This document shows, one piece after another, positions 1-8,544 of a stretch of DNA of 24,708 nt. Position 1 is the first letter of the stretch; each line of letters starts with the position of its first letter. The notes under the pieces are model-generated. The model was not told where the DNA came from. It did no database searches and worked only from the letters and a program-made list of their open reading frames with translations. Source of the DNA: Spirochaetota bacterium (GTDB lineage Bacteria > Spirochaetota > Spirochaetia > DTKZ01); NCBI GenBank assembly GCA_029562045.1, contig JAKQWJ010000074.1, positions 1 to 24,708 of the forward strand. The letters run 5' to 3'. The position numbers and the translations under genes are program-made.

Positions 1-726
1 GAAGGTCGCGTTCTCCAGGGCCCGCACCATGTCCTGGATCTCTTTTTCCGTTTTGAAGGGCCCTTTGCCGTCGCCGTACCGGATCAGGGAGGCGGTGAAG
101 GAGGTCTTGCCCTTCCGCAGCCGCAGATCCAGAGTCCAGTACTCCTCGGGGATGAAGGATTCCACCTCCGCTTCCCGCTCGCAGATGAGCCGCAGGGCCA
201 CGCTCTGGACCCGGCCGGCGGACAGGCCGTTCTTCACCTTCTCCCAGAGGATGGGCGAGAGGTTGTAACCCACGATGCGGTCCAGGACCCGCCGGGCCTT
301 CTGGGCGTTGACCTTGTCCATGGCGATTTCCCCGGGGCTGGCCACGGCCTCCCGGATGGCGGTGGGGGTTATTTCGTTGAAGACGATGCGGCCCACTTTC
401 AGGTTCGGGTCTTTTTTCAGAAAGGCCTGCTGCAGGTGGTAGGAGATCGCCTCCCCCTCCCGGTCGTTATCCGAAGCCAGAAGGACCCGCCCCGCCTTTT
501 TGGCCTGGGTGACCAGGTCCTTCAGAATCTTGGCCTTCCCCCGGACGGTGATGTATTCCGGCTCGAAGTTGTTCTCCACGTCGATGGCGATCCGCGATTT
601 CGGCAGGTCTATCAGGTGCCCCATGGAGGCCATGACGGTGTACCCGGGACCCAGGTACTTCTCTATGGTTTTGGCCTTGGCCGGAGATTCGACGATGAGC
701 AGCGTTTGGGGCTTTTTTTCAGCCAT
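1..726 (-). CDS. topA: DNA topoisomerase I, N-terminal part (cut by window edge)
   Basis: Type IA topoisomerase that relaxes negatively supercoiled DNA through a transient 5'-phosphotyrosine break. Only the first 242 codons are present; the frame is open to the window edge. Residues 8-26 carry the Toprim start LLIVESPAKAKTIEKYLG with the catalytic Glu at 13. The metal-binding Toprim motif is SDNDREGEA near residues 85-93, with Asp86 and Asp88 (the family usually reads TDPDREGE). SAGRVQSVALRLI, a strongly conserved topoisomerase I segment, lies near residue 205. The active-site Tyr region lies beyond the window. The ATG at 726 overlaps the end of dprA by 8 nt (ATGGCTGA), so translation is probably coupled. 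Identification is secure; the missing part is a boundary effect, not a truncation. Confidence 0.97.
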   Translation of the reverse strand, partial: MAEKKPQTLLIVESPAKAKTIEKYLGPGYTVMASMGHLIDLPKSRIAIDVENNFEPEYITVRGKAKILKDLVTQAKKAGRVLLASDNDREGEAISYHLQQAFLKKDPNLKVGRIVFNEITPTAIREAVASPGEIAMDKVNAQKARRVLDRIVGYNLSPILWEKVKNGLSAGRVQSVALRLICEREAEVESFIPEEYWTLDLRLRKGKTSFTASLIRYGDGKGPFKTEKEIQDMVRALENATF

Positions 727-1753
727 TTCCCAGTCTCCTAAAGTAATGTCCCCGCGGGCGGGGAGTGTTTCCTTCCAGTTCCTCCTGGAGAAACAGGGCC
801 AGGGATCTTCCGGGCGCTCCGGAGTCCCCGGGGCCCCTCCGTTCCGGTCCGGCGGGCACCCGTGAGTCCCCCGGGCGCCGGGTCCCGGGGGACCATTCCT
901 CGAGGATCGCATCCAGGGAGAATATCGCCGGGGCGCCGTCCTCCGCAAGCCTGCGGAGACCCGCCCCGTTTTCCCCCTCCAGGCAGCCGCCGTGGACGAA
1001 GAGGTCCCGGCCCTGCTCCAGCGCGTAGTCCGCCGTCAGAAGCGCCCCGGACTTCAGGGGCGCCTCCACGATGACCACGCCGCGGCAGAGCCCGCTGATG
1101 ATCCGGTTCCGCGCCGGGAAGTGGTGCCGCCGCACACCCTCGCCGGGGGCGTACTCCGTCAGCGCCAGCCCCCCCGCCTCGAGGATGGACTCCGCCAGCC
1201 CCCGGTGGGAGACGGGGTAGATCCCGTCCGCCCCGTTTCCCAGCACCGCCACGGTGAGTCCCCCGGCGTCCAGACAGCCCCGGTGGGCTTCCCCGTCGAT
1301 GCCCCGGGCGAGACCGGACACCACGGGAATCCCGGCCTCCGCGGCCTGGAATGCCAGCTCGTAGGCGGCCCGCCGCCCCGCCCCGGTGGGCATCCGGGTC
1401 CCCACCACGGCCAGGGCGGGGCGGGACCAGTCCGGCAGGGCTCCCCGGGCGAACAGCAGGAAGGGAGGGTCGTAGATCTCCCGCAGCTGGGGTGGGTAAC
1501 CCGGTTCCGTCCAGGGGAGAATCCGGATCTTCCGGGACTCGGCGGCGCGGTGGTGTTTTTCCGCCTCCGCCGCCAGGTCCCCGGGGCGCCAGACCAGATT
1601 GCGAAGGCGCCGGCCCGCCAGAAGGGCGGCATCCACCGGACGCAGGCGCAGAAAGCCGTCCAGGGTCCGGACCGCATCCAGGACCCGGAGCTTCTCGTCC
1701 CATCGAAGACAGGGGATCCGGTTTACCGCCAGGAGAAGAACGGGATCGGTCAT
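719..1753 (-). CDS. dprA: DNA processing protein DprA/Smf
   Basis: Cytoplasmic DprA/Smf protein, which in transformable bacteria loads RecA onto incoming single-stranded DNA; in most other bacteria its role is unclear. It has 344 aa. The Rossmann-like core is recognisable from VVGTRMPTGAGRR (about residue 115), VVSGLARGIDGEAHRG, TVAVLGNGADGIYP, and HHFPARNRIISGLCRGVVIVEAPLKSG, all family hallmarks. The N-terminal 70 residues resemble the SAM/HhH-like leader of DprA. The C-terminus (about residues 290-344) is a Pro/Gly/Arg-rich tail, and I do not see a clear winged-helix DML1 domain there. The ATG at 1753 overlaps the upstream lipoprotein gene by 4 nt (ATGA), and the stop overlaps topA by 8 nt. 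The dprA-topA order is common in bacteria. Confidence 0.95.
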   Translation of the reverse strand: MTDPVLLLAVNRIPCLRWDEKLRVLDAVRTLDGFLRLRPVDAALLAGRRLRNLVWRPGDLAAEAEKHHRAAESRKIRILPWTEPGYPPQLREIYDPPFLLFARGALPDWSRPALAVVGTRMPTGAGRRAAYELAFQAAEAGIPVVSGLARGIDGEAHRGCLDAGGLTVAVLGNGADGIYPVSHRGLAESILEAGGLALTEYAPGEGVRRHHFPARNRIISGLCRGVVIVEAPLKSGALLTADYALEQGRDLFVHGGCLEGENGAGLRRLAEDGAPAIFSLDAILEEWSPGTRRPGDSRVPAGPERRGPGDSGAPGRSLALFLQEELEGNTPRPRGHYFRRLGNG

Positions 1754-2484
1754 CGCACCGCTTCCTCCAGGATGAGCCGCCTGTTCCGCCGGGCCTCGTC
1801 CCGTCGGCTGCCCGCGGCGGGGATGTTCAGAATCCGGTCGTATGCGGCCAGGGCCTCCTCCGGCCGCCCCAGGGAGTACTGCAGCCGCCCCAGAAGGAAC
1901 AGGGCGTCCACGTTGTCTTTCTCCCGGTCCAGGATTTTCTGCGTCAGAGGAAGGGCATCGGCCTCCCGGCCCAGTTCGAAGGCGTACAGGATGGCCAGAC
2001 CGTAGAGGGCCTGGACGTACGCGGGGTCCAGCAGGATCGCCCGCAGGTAAGAGGACTCGGCGGTTTCCAGAAGAGTCCCCCTCTCCCCCGGGTCCCGCAC
2101 CGCCTTGGACATCCGGGCCGCCGCGATGGCCCGGAACAGAAAGAGGGGCGACTGTTCGGAATGGATCTCCACCGCCCGGTCCAGCGCCTCCAGGGCCGGG
2201 CCGTACATGTCCCTGTCCAGGTAGGCCAGGGCGAGGAGCTTGTAGTAGGAGCCCAGTTTCTCCGTGGCCTGGACCTTTTCGTCCACCTTTTTCCTGAACA
2301 CCGCCACATCCTTCTCCAGCTCGGCGATCCGGGCGTCGGAGGTCCGGCCCCCCTCGTGGACGGGCGACTCGAGCTCCAGGAGCCGCTTCGCCGTGGCCGT
2401 GTCCTTCCGGGAGCAGGCGGCCGCCAGCAGCGCCGGGATCAGGAGAAGAAGAATGGCAGCTGTACGCCGGTCCCTTCCAAGCAT
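1750..2484 (-). CDS. TPR-containing lipoprotein
   Basis: Predicted lipoprotein of 244 aa. The N-terminus is a basic stretch (GRDRR), a hydrophobic core (AAILLLLIPALL) and a lipobox-like AAAC with the acylated Cys at 24, so it should be exported and membrane-anchored. Residues about 45-70 are Glu/Lys-rich and may form a short coiled coil. From about residue 75 there are tetratricopeptide-like helical repeats, e.g. YYKLLALAYLDRDMYGPALEALDRA, ILLDPAYVQALYGLAILYAFELG and NVDALFLLGRLQYSLGRPEEALAAYDR. These usually serve as protein-protein scaffolds, and no enzyme motif is visible. The start ATG overlaps the deoC stop by one base (TGATG) and the end overlaps dprA by 4 nt, so it sits inside the division/topA operon. 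Its function is unknown; an envelope or division scaffold role is only an inference from context. Confidence 0.85.
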   Translation of the reverse strand: MLGRDRRTAAILLLLIPALLAAACSRKDTATAKRLLELESPVHEGGRTSDARIAELEKDVAVFRKKVDEKVQATEKLGSYYKLLALAYLDRDMYGPALEALDRAVEIHSEQSPLFLFRAIAAARMSKAVRDPGERGTLLETAESSYLRAILLDPAYVQALYGLAILYAFELGREADALPLTQKILDREKDNVDALFLLGRLQYSLGRPEEALAAYDRILNIPAAGSRRDEARRNRRLILEEAVR

Positions 2485-3266
2485 CACGGGCCTTTTTCCC
2501 CCTCCGCTTCGGCCAGAATTTTCACCGTCGCCGAGGCGCCGATCCGGTCCGCCCCCGCCTGGATCAGGGCCCGGGTGAAGGCCAGATCCCGGATGCCGCC
2601 GGAGGCCTTCACCCCCCGGTCGCCTCCCGCCACGGCCCGCAGAAGCCGGACATCCTCCAGCGTCGCGCCCCCGGCGCTGAAACCCGTGGAGGTTTTCAGA
2701 AAATGGGCCCCCGCCAGCAGCGAGGTGATCCCCGCCAGGATCTTCTCCTCCTCCGTCAGGAGGCAGGTCTCCAGGATGACCTTGACCAGGTGGCCCTCCG
2801 CAGCCTCCACCGTCCGGCGGATGTCCCGGAAAAGGGCCTCCCAGTTGCCGTCCTTGGCGATGCCCACGGGGATCACCGTGTCGAACTCCCGGCAGCCCTG
2901 CTTCAGGGCACGCTTCACCTCCTCCGCCTTGCAGCGGGAGTCGCTGTAACCCAGCGGGAACCCGATGACGGTGCAGACCTTGACCTCCGTCCCCCGGAGC
3001 AGTTCCGCCGCCTGCTCCACCCGGTTCGGGGGAACGCAGACGGAGGCGACGCCGTGGGAACGGGCCTCCCCGCACAGGGCGGTGAAAACCGATTCGTCCG
3101 CCTCGGGCTTCAGCGCGGTGTGGTCGAACCAGACGGCCAGCGGGCTCCCCGCCGGGGTCCTGACGGGAATCCTCGACGCGGGAACCGGCAGCAGGCCCGA
3201 ACGCTCCAGTCGCAGGATCATCCGTTTTCGCAGACCGTCGATCCCGACGCTTGTGTCTTCGTGCAT
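2484..3266 (-). CDS. deoC: Deoxyribose-phosphate aldolase
   Basis: Class I aldolase that splits 2-deoxyribose 5-phosphate into glyceraldehyde 3-phosphate and acetaldehyde in deoxynucleoside catabolism. It has 260 aa. The Schiff-base lysine is Lys191 in FLKTSTGFS, the proton-relay lysine is Lys220 in VKASGGIRD, and the acidic relay residue is Asp129 in EFDTVIPVG. FDHTALKP near residue 47 is the usual first beta strand. Residues 1-45 form an extension before the TIM barrel, making it longer than the typical ~220-aa enzyme. I chose the ATG at 3266 because AAGGAG lies 11 nt upstream; an in-frame GTG four codons earlier would overlap that site. It lies 17 nt after the recombinase gene. Its presence in a cell-division/recombination operon is unusual; cdd at 18252, another salvage gene, is transcribed separately. 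Confidence 0.96.
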   Translation of the reverse strand: MHEDTSVGIDGLRKRMILRLERSGLLPVPASRIPVRTPAGSPLAVWFDHTALKPEADESVFTALCGEARSHGVASVCVPPNRVEQAAELLRGTEVKVCTVIGFPLGYSDSRCKAEEVKRALKQGCREFDTVIPVGIAKDGNWEALFRDIRRTVEAAEGHLVKVILETCLLTEEEKILAGITSLLAGAHFLKTSTGFSAGGATLEDVRLLRAVAGGDRGVKASGGIRDLAFTRALIQAGADRIGASATVKILAEAEGEKGP

Positions 3267-3283
3267 AGCCAGCCTCACTCCTT

Positions 3284-4183
3284 CTATCCCCGGGGGTGAT
3301 ACTCCCGATGGGATTTCCGCAAAGTATCCTGATCCACCCGGGTATAGATCTGGGTGGTGGATATATCCGCATGCCCCAGCAGCTCCTGCACCGCCCGGAG
3401 GTTCGCCCCGCCCCGGAGCAGATGAGTGGCGAAGGAGTGCCGGAGACCATGCACCTTCCCCCCTCCCCGGTGTCCGGACAGAAGGCCCTGGAACCGCTTC
3501 CAGATCCCCTTCCGCCCCAGCGGGTCCCCCCGGCGGTTCAGGAAAAAAGCGCCCGTCGGCCCCTTCGGAGGTTTGCGCCGCGCCTCCAGGAGAGGCCTCC
3601 CCTCCTGAAGGTACCGGCCCATCCAGAGGTCCGCCTCTCCGCCGATGGGCACCAGCCGTTCCTTGCTCCCCTTCCCCAGCACCCGCAGAACCCCCTCCCT
3701 CCGGTGAACCCGGTCCAGGGTCAGACCCGCGGCCTCGGAAACCCGGAGACCGCAGGAATAGATGACCTCGAAGAGGCAGCGGTCCCGAAGCCCCTCGGGC
3801 TTGTCCAGATCCGCGGCGGCCAGGATCCCGTCGATCTCCTCCACCGAGAAGACCTCCGGAATCCGCCGGGAGGGCCGAGGCAGCCGGAGCCGCTCCGCGG
3901 GATTGGCGGGGCAGAGTCCGTCCCGGACCAGAAAGCGGTAAAACCCCCGGAGAGCGCTCTGGGCCTTCGCCGAGGAGCGGGCGGAAAGACCGTCCTCGTC
4001 CCGGCGGTTCTGCAGGTACCGGGCCAGAAGCGCCGGGTCCGCCTGCGCCGCGGGAACTCCCTCCCGGTCCAGGAATCCCAGGAAAAAGCGGATCTCCCGC
4101 AGATAGGTTTCCACCGAGGGCGCGGCCAGGTTCCGCTCCACCAGGAGATGCTTTTCGAAGTCCGCCGCCAGGACCGTTTCCAC
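3284..4183 (-). CDS. xerC: Tyrosine recombinase of the XerC/XerD type
   Basis: Site-specific tyrosine recombinase, probably the chromosome-dimer resolvase acting at dif. It has 299 aa, normal for Xer proteins. Residues 1-90 form the SAM-like core-binding domain (VERNLAAPSVETYLREI). The catalytic domain shows the full set: Arg147 (SCGLRVSE), Lys171 (GKGSKER), His245 and Arg248 (HGLRHSFATHLL), His271 (LLGHADISTT) and the nucleophile Tyr280 (QIYTRV). The start is GTG at 4183, only 3 nt after the ftsZ stop. There is no integrase partner, att-like repeat or phage gene nearby, so a housekeeping Xer role fits better than a mobile element. XerC and XerD cannot be told apart here, so the symbol is tentative. 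Confidence 0.93.
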   Translation of the reverse strand: METVLAADFEKHLLVERNLAAPSVETYLREIRFFLGFLDREGVPAAQADPALLARYLQNRRDEDGLSARSSAKAQSALRGFYRFLVRDGLCPANPAERLRLPRPSRRIPEVFSVEEIDGILAAADLDKPEGLRDRCLFEVIYSCGLRVSEAAGLTLDRVHRREGVLRVLGKGSKERLVPIGGEADLWMGRYLQEGRPLLEARRKPPKGPTGAFFLNRRGDPLGRKGIWKRFQGLLSGHRGGGKVHGLRHSFATHLLRGGANLRAVQELLGHADISTTQIYTRVDQDTLRKSHREYHPRG

Positions 4184-4186
4184 CGT

Positions 4187-5329
4187 CTACTTTCCCGCCT
4201 GCCGGTAACGGAGCACTGCGGGGATTCCCATGTCGTCGTTCTGGAACAGTTCCCCGCCCCCCCGGGAGGGCTTGCCGCTGGTGATCTTGACCCACTCCTC
4301 CAGGGACATCACATCCCCGGTTCTGGCCTTTTCCGCCGTCTCCTGGGCCCGGGGTTCCGCCGCGGGGGGCTTGGAGAAGCCCGTGGCGATAACGGTCACC
4401 CGGATCTCGTCGTCCAGCTCCTCGTCGATGGCGTTTCCCGCTATGACCAGGGCGCCTTCATCAGCGTTGGCGGTGATGATGTTCAGGATCTCCTCGTATT
4501 CGTTCAGGGAGAAGTCGCTTCCCCCGGTAACGTTGACCAGGATCCCCTGGGCCCCTTCGATGTGCGCGTCCTCCAGAAGGGGATTGTTGATGGCGTTGGT
4601 GGCCGCGTCCACCGCCCGGTTGTCGCCGTTGCCCACCCCGATGCCCATCAGGGCGTCGCCCTGACCCCGCATGATGGTCCTGACGTCGGCAAAATCGATG
4701 TTGATCTCCCCGGGTTTGGTGATCAGGTCCGAAATGCCCTGAACCCCCTGGCGCAGGACGTCGTCGGCCAGGGAGAAGGCCTGCTTGATGGGGGTCCGCC
4801 GGTCCACGATCTTCAGCAGATGCTGGTTGGGGATGGTGATCAGGGTGTCCACCGACTGGTGGAGCTTGCGGATCCCCTCCTCCGCCAGCTGCATCTTCCT
4901 CTTTCCCTCGAAGTCGAAGGGCTTCGTCACCACCGCCACGGTCAGGATCCCCAGGTCCTTGGCGATCTGGGCGATGACCGGGGCGGCGCCGGTGCCGGTG
5001 CCGCCCCCCATGCCGGCGGTGATGAATACCATGTCCGCCCCGCGGATGTAATCCTGGATCCGGTCCCGGTCCTCCAGGGCCGCCTTTTCCCCCACCTCGG
5101 GGATGCCGCCGGCCCCCAGACCGCCGGTGAGCTTGGTTCCCAGGGGCATCCGAAACTCGGCACCGGACATCTGCAGCGCCTGCAGGTCCGTGTTGACGGC
5201 GATGAACTGCACATTCTTCAAGCCCGCGGCGATCATCCGGTTCACGGCGTTGCTCCCCCCGCCCCCGACGCCGATGACCTTTATCACCGTCAGACTCGAC
5301 ACATTGTCATCCAGTATCTCGATCGTCAT
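4187..5329 (-). CDS. ftsZ: Cell division GTPase FtsZ
   Basis: Tubulin-like GTPase that polymerises into the cytoplasmic Z ring. It has 380 aa. GVGGGGSNAVNRM at residues 20-32 begins the nucleotide-binding domain, and the tubulin signature GGGTGTG lies at residues 108-114. The T7-loop region (NIDFADVRTIM) carries the residues that complete the GTPase site across the polymer interface. The C-terminal linker is short (about 50 residues). The tail MGIPAVLRYR is a recognisable version of the conserved peptide that docks FtsA. The ATG at 5329 follows a G-rich stretch that can act as the ribosome binding site, 29 nt after ftsA. The FtsA partner being directly upstream agrees with the standard division-cluster order. 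Confidence 0.98.
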   Translation of the reverse strand: MTIEILDDNVSSLTVIKVIGVGGGGSNAVNRMIAAGLKNVQFIAVNTDLQALQMSGAEFRMPLGTKLTGGLGAGGIPEVGEKAALEDRDRIQDYIRGADMVFITAGMGGGTGTGAAPVIAQIAKDLGILTVAVVTKPFDFEGKRKMQLAEEGIRKLHQSVDTLITIPNQHLLKIVDRRTPIKQAFSLADDVLRQGVQGISDLITKPGEINIDFADVRTIMRGQGDALMGIGVGNGDNRAVDAATNAINNPLLEDAHIEGAQGILVNVTGGSDFSLNEYEEILNIITANADEGALVIAGNAIDEELDDEIRVTVIATGFSKPPAAEPRAQETAEKARTGDVMSLEEWVKITSGKPSRGGGELFQNDDMGIPAVLRYRQAGK

Positions 5330-5358
5330 GTTCCCCCCCCATTACGCCCGCCGGCGCT

Positions 5359-6603
5359 TTATTCAAAAAAGTTTCTGAACCATTGCCTCATCGACGTGAA
5401 TATGCCGGACCTCGGCCCGTCCTTTGCCGCCCCCTCCCGGGCCTGCGGGTCGGCGAACCGGGCCCCGTACATGACCAGCCCCACCGCGGAAGCGATTTCG
5501 GGCCGCCGGTACTCCTCCACCAGCCCCCCCAGCCGCGTGGGCAGCCCCACCCGGGCGGCGGTTCCGAAAACCTCCTGGGCCAGTTCCACCGACCCGGGGA
5601 GCTGGGCGCCGCCCCCGGTCAGGACCACTCCACCGTTGAGCCGGCCCGCGAAGCCCTTCTTTTCGATCCGGTCCCGGACGATGGAAAAAATTTCCGCGAT
5701 CCGCGGCTGGATGATGGCGCAGAGGTCACGCCGGGCCAGAGCCAGGGGCGGCCGCCCGCCCAGGCCGGGGATGATGGTTTCCTCTCCGGGCTCCACCAGC
5801 GAAAAATGGCAGCAGCCGGACTCCCGTTTCAGCCGCTCCGCGGTTTCCACCGGCGTCTTCAGCATGATCGAAATGTCCCCCGTCACCTGGGCGCCCCCCA
5901 GGGGAATGACGTTGGTGTAATAGGGGGCCCCCTCGATGTGGACCAGGATGTCGGTGGTTCCCCCCCCCAGATCGATGAGCAGGGACCCCAGGTCCTTCTC
6001 CTCCCGGGACAGCACCGCCTCCGCCGCCGCCAGGGACTCCAGCACGATGGCCTCCACCTTGAAGCCCGCCCGATTGACGCATTTCACCAGGTTCTGAGCC
6101 GAGGTCACGGAGCCGGTGATGATGTGGACCTCCGCCTCCAGCCTCACGCCGATCATGTCCAGGGGGTTGCGGATGCCTCCCTGGTCGTCCACGATGTACT
6201 CCTGGGGAATGACATGCAGGATCTCCCGATCCATGGGGATGACCACCGCCTTGGCCGCCTCGATGACCCGATCCATGTCGGATTGGGTTATCTCCCGCCC
6301 CTTTCCGGTCACCGCCACCACACCCCGGGAGTTGATCCCCTCGATGTGGCTCCCCACGATTCCGGTGATCACGCTGGAGACTTCCCTGCCGGACATCAGT
6401 TCGGCGGCCTCCACGGCGGCGGAGACGGATTTCAGGGTGGATTCGATGTTTATCACCACGCCGCGGCGCAGACCGAAGGAGGGGCTGGTGCCGACCCCGG
6501 TGATCGCGAGTTTTCCGTCATTGTCGAACTCGCCGATGACGGCGCAGACCTTGGTGGTTCCCACGTCCAGACCGACGATTACGTTATCCGCGGGCAAAAT
6601 CAC
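5359..6603 (-). CDS. ftsA: Cell division protein FtsA
   Basis: Actin-like ATPase that tethers FtsZ filaments to the inner membrane. It has 414 aa. Phosphate-1 motif: VGLDVGTTKVCAVIG (residues about 10-24). The SHS2/1C domain follows (SSVITGIVGSHIEGINSRGVVAV), then phosphate-2 LLIDLGGGTTDILV and the adenosine motif VVLTGGGAQLPG. The C-terminus MRQWFRNFFE is an amphipathic membrane-targeting helix, as expected. The start is GTG at 6603, giving a 4-nt GTGA overlap with ftsQ; no better start is visible upstream. It is followed by ftsZ after 29 nt. Confidence 0.98.
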   Translation of the reverse strand: MILPADNVIVGLDVGTTKVCAVIGEFDNDGKLAITGVGTSPSFGLRRGVVINIESTLKSVSAAVEAAELMSGREVSSVITGIVGSHIEGINSRGVVAVTGKGREITQSDMDRVIEAAKAVVIPMDREILHVIPQEYIVDDQGGIRNPLDMIGVRLEAEVHIITGSVTSAQNLVKCVNRAGFKVEAIVLESLAAAEAVLSREEKDLGSLLIDLGGGTTDILVHIEGAPYYTNVIPLGGAQVTGDISIMLKTPVETAERLKRESGCCHFSLVEPGEETIIPGLGGRPPLALARRDLCAIIQPRIAEIFSIVRDRIEKKGFAGRLNGGVVLTGGGAQLPGSVELAQEVFGTAARVGLPTRLGGLVEEYRRPEIASAVGLVMYGARFADPQAREGAAKDGPRSGIFTSMRQWFRNFFE

Positions 6604-7409
6604 CCCTCCTTCCTGATGCGGTAAATGATGTCTCCAGTTCTAAAATCTATTTCTTCCAGCTTGTCAAGCAGGTTTTCCCGGCTCATCACGTCCAGGACCA
6701 TCAGGGCCATCTTGCATCTCTCCTCCGTCAGGGCTCCTTCCATCCGGATGGGCGTGCGGAAATGCACGGGATACAGGAGGATTTCAAAGGCCTCCTCCCC
6801 CTTGCGGACGATCCTCAGCTCCGAGAAGCTGCCGAAGACCGCCGGAGCGCCGGTCCTCAGGGCGTGCAGATCCCGGAGCAGCCCCTCCAGCATTCCCGGA
6901 AGCCGGACCCCCGCCCGGACCCCTTCGAACCGTATGCCCGACAGAACCGGAAGCGCCGGGTCCGCCGCGGCGGCGCCGATGCTGAACACCACCCCCTCCT
7001 CGTCGAAGGCCAGGGGCAGGGTCCCTTTTCCGGTCTCGGCGAAGGCCACCGCCAGGGGCCGCCGCGCCTGGGCGCGGATCCGGAGGGAATCGGGGAAAGA
7101 CTTTTCCACCACCGCGCTCTTTATCCCGGGCCAGGCCTCCAGATTACGCCGGACGGTCTCCTCCCTCACCGCGAAGAATTGAGGCCTGCCTTCGAGCCCC
7201 GCGATGGACAGAAGCCGCCCCCGGTCCAGCGGAAGCTCCCCCTCCACGATTATCCGGGAAATCCGGAGTTTCGGGGCCAGAAGGAGATGAAAAACCCCCT
7301 GTCCCGCGAGAACTGCGAGCACAAGCCCGATGATGAGGCCCGGCAGGCGTCCGGCCCACCTCCCCCGTTTTTCCAGGACCCTCCCTTCGTAGAGGATATT
7401 GTCAGCCAT
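6600..7409 (-). CDS. ftsQ: Cell division protein FtsQ/DivIB
   Basis: Bitopic inner-membrane division protein with a periplasmic POTRA domain. It has 269 aa. A short cytoplasmic N-terminus rich in Arg/Lys is followed by one transmembrane helix at about residues 22-46. The POTRA-like segment runs from KLRISRIIVEGELPLDRGRL through about residue 118 (KSAVVEKSFPDSLRIRAQARRPLAVA), the typical FtsQ pattern. Primary sequence is otherwise weakly conserved in this family, so position between ftsW and ftsA adds to the call. The ATG at 7409 overlaps the ftsW stop by 8 nt (ATGGCTGA) and the stop overlaps ftsA by 4 nt. FtsQ normally binds FtsL and FtsB; ftsL is in the same operon, but I see no ftsB in the window. 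Confidence 0.93.
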   Translation of the reverse strand: MADNILYEGRVLEKRGRWAGRLPGLIIGLVLAVLAGQGVFHLLLAPKLRISRIIVEGELPLDRGRLLSIAGLEGRPQFFAVREETVRRNLEAWPGIKSAVVEKSFPDSLRIRAQARRPLAVAFAETGKGTLPLAFDEEGVVFSIGAAAADPALPVLSGIRFEGVRAGVRLPGMLEGLLRDLHALRTGAPAVFGSFSELRIVRKGEEAFEILLYPVHFRTPIRMEGALTEERCKMALMVLDVMSRENLLDKLEEIDFRTGDIIYRIRKEG

Positions 7410-8544
7410 GGCGGACCTCCTCGGGTTCGCCGGAGCCGCGGGACAGATTCAGAAGGAGGCCGCAGAGGAGAAGGGTCGAAATGACCGAGGACCCGCCGGA
7501 AGAAAAGAACGGAAGCGGTATTCCGGTGGCGGGAACCGCGCCGGAAACCACCGCCATGTTCAGCAGCCCCTGGAAGAGCACGCAGGTGGTCGCCCCGAAG
7601 GCCAGGCAGAAACCGTAGAAATCCTCCCGGCGCCGGGCGATTCCGTAGCCCCGATGGGCGAAGACGAGAAAAAGAAACACCACCAGCGCCACGCCGAGGA
7701 ACCCCAGCTCCTCGCCCAGGACCGCGAAGACGAAGTCCGAATGCGCCTCCGGGAGTCCCCCCAGTTTCCTCGTTCCCTGGCCGATGCCGGTTCCCCAGAA
7801 ACCGCCTTTCATCAGGGCGTTTCTGGCCGCCAGAATCTGAAAATCCGCCCCCGCCGGGTCACGGCCGGGCTCCAGAAAGCTGATGATCCTCTGGATCCGG
7901 TGTTCCTTCGAAAAAAGAAGATAGGCCCCCGCGGGCAGCGAGAGGGCGAGCATCAGAAACAGATGCCCCAGCCGCACCCGGGCGATGAAAAACAGCGACA
8001 GCCCCAGCATCAGAAGGAACAGGGCGGTGGAAAAATCGTTCTGCATGTAGGTGAGTCCCGCGAAGGACAGCACAACCAGAAGAGGCGGCAGAAGGGAATT
8101 GAGAAAATCGTCCATCCGGTCCCGCTTCTTCCGGAGAATGAAGGCCAGGTACAGGACGAGTGTCACCTTCGCCAGCTCCGAGGGCTGGAAGGACTGACCC
8201 ATCACCACGATCCACCGTCGGGCCCCCAGGATGCGGGGCGCCGCACCGGGGACGAAGCACAGGAGCATCAGGGTCAGGGACAGAAGCAGAAGCGGCATGG
8301 TGAGCCTGTGCAGAACCCGCAGCGAGAGCCTGGACATCACCACCATCGCCGCCCCGCCCACGGCCACCCAGAGGGCCTGGCGCCGGATGAAGTAATAGGG
8401 GTCCCGGAAAACCGTCAGGGCCCTGTGGTAGGAGGCGGAAAACATCACCCCCAGCCCCAGACCCGCCAGAATGATGATCAGGGACACGAAAAACGCGTCG
8501 GTTGGTCGGGCTTCTATTTTGTCGGGGACGAACCGGGCGCGCAT
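7402..8544 (-). CDS. ftsW: SEDS peptidoglycan glycosyltransferase FtsW
   Basis: Polytopic SEDS-family septal peptidoglycan polymerase, working with a class B PBP. It has 380 aa with about ten hydrophobic segments. Family motifs: GARRWIVVMGQSFQPSELAK near residue 108, YMQNDFSTALFL, GGFWGTGIGQGTRKLGGLPEAHSDFVFAVLGEELGF (the loop with the conserved Asp), and the C-terminal IPLPFFSSGGSS. RodA is the alternative, but the position between mraY and ftsQ favours FtsW. The ATG at 8544 overlaps the mraY stop by one base (TGATG), and its stop overlaps ftsQ by 8 nt. The cognate transpeptidase gene ftsI is not in this cluster. Confidence 0.96.
   Translation of the reverse strand: MRARFVPDKIEARPTDAFFVSLIIILAGLGLGVMFSASYHRALTVFRDPYYFIRRQALWVAVGGAAMVVMSRLSLRVLHRLTMPLLLLSLTLMLLCFVPGAAPRILGARRWIVVMGQSFQPSELAKVTLVLYLAFILRKKRDRMDDFLNSLLPPLLVVLSFAGLTYMQNDFSTALFLLMLGLSLFFIARVRLGHLFLMLALSLPAGAYLLFSKEHRIQRIISFLEPGRDPAGADFQILAARNALMKGGFWGTGIGQGTRKLGGLPEAHSDFVFAVLGEELGFLGVALVVFLFLVFAHRGYGIARRREDFYGFCLAFGATTCVLFQGLLNMAVVSGAVPATGIPLPFFSSGGSSVISTLLLCGLLLNLSRGSGEPEEVRHG

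Noticed and set aside
1351..2949. Long plus-strand open frame opposite dprA, the lipoprotein gene and deoC
   Set aside because: Low-complexity translation spanning three well-supported minus-strand genes; no plausible ribosome binding site or motif.
1750..3450. Apparent 566-aa protein joining DeoC-region sequence to the TPR lipoprotein
   Set aside because: The first half is a shifted frame of deoC and xer; the real lipoprotein starts at 2484 with a signal sequence and lipobox.
3284..4183. Integrase of a mobile element
   Set aside because: The recombinase is embedded in a housekeeping operon with matching composition, without att repeats or phage/ICE genes; Xer is the better reading.
2484..4295. 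Apparent 603-aa fusion ending in DeoC
   Set aside because: The N-terminal half is a shifted frame of the recombinase gene; DeoC similarity begins at the ATG at 3266, which has a ribosome binding site.
3296..5920. Very long open frame on the plus strand, opposite xer, ftsZ and ftsA
   Set aside because: It is a by-product of high GC on the antisense strand: Pro/Gly/Arg/His-rich with no family motif, while the opposite strand encodes clear FtsZ, FtsA and Xer proteins.
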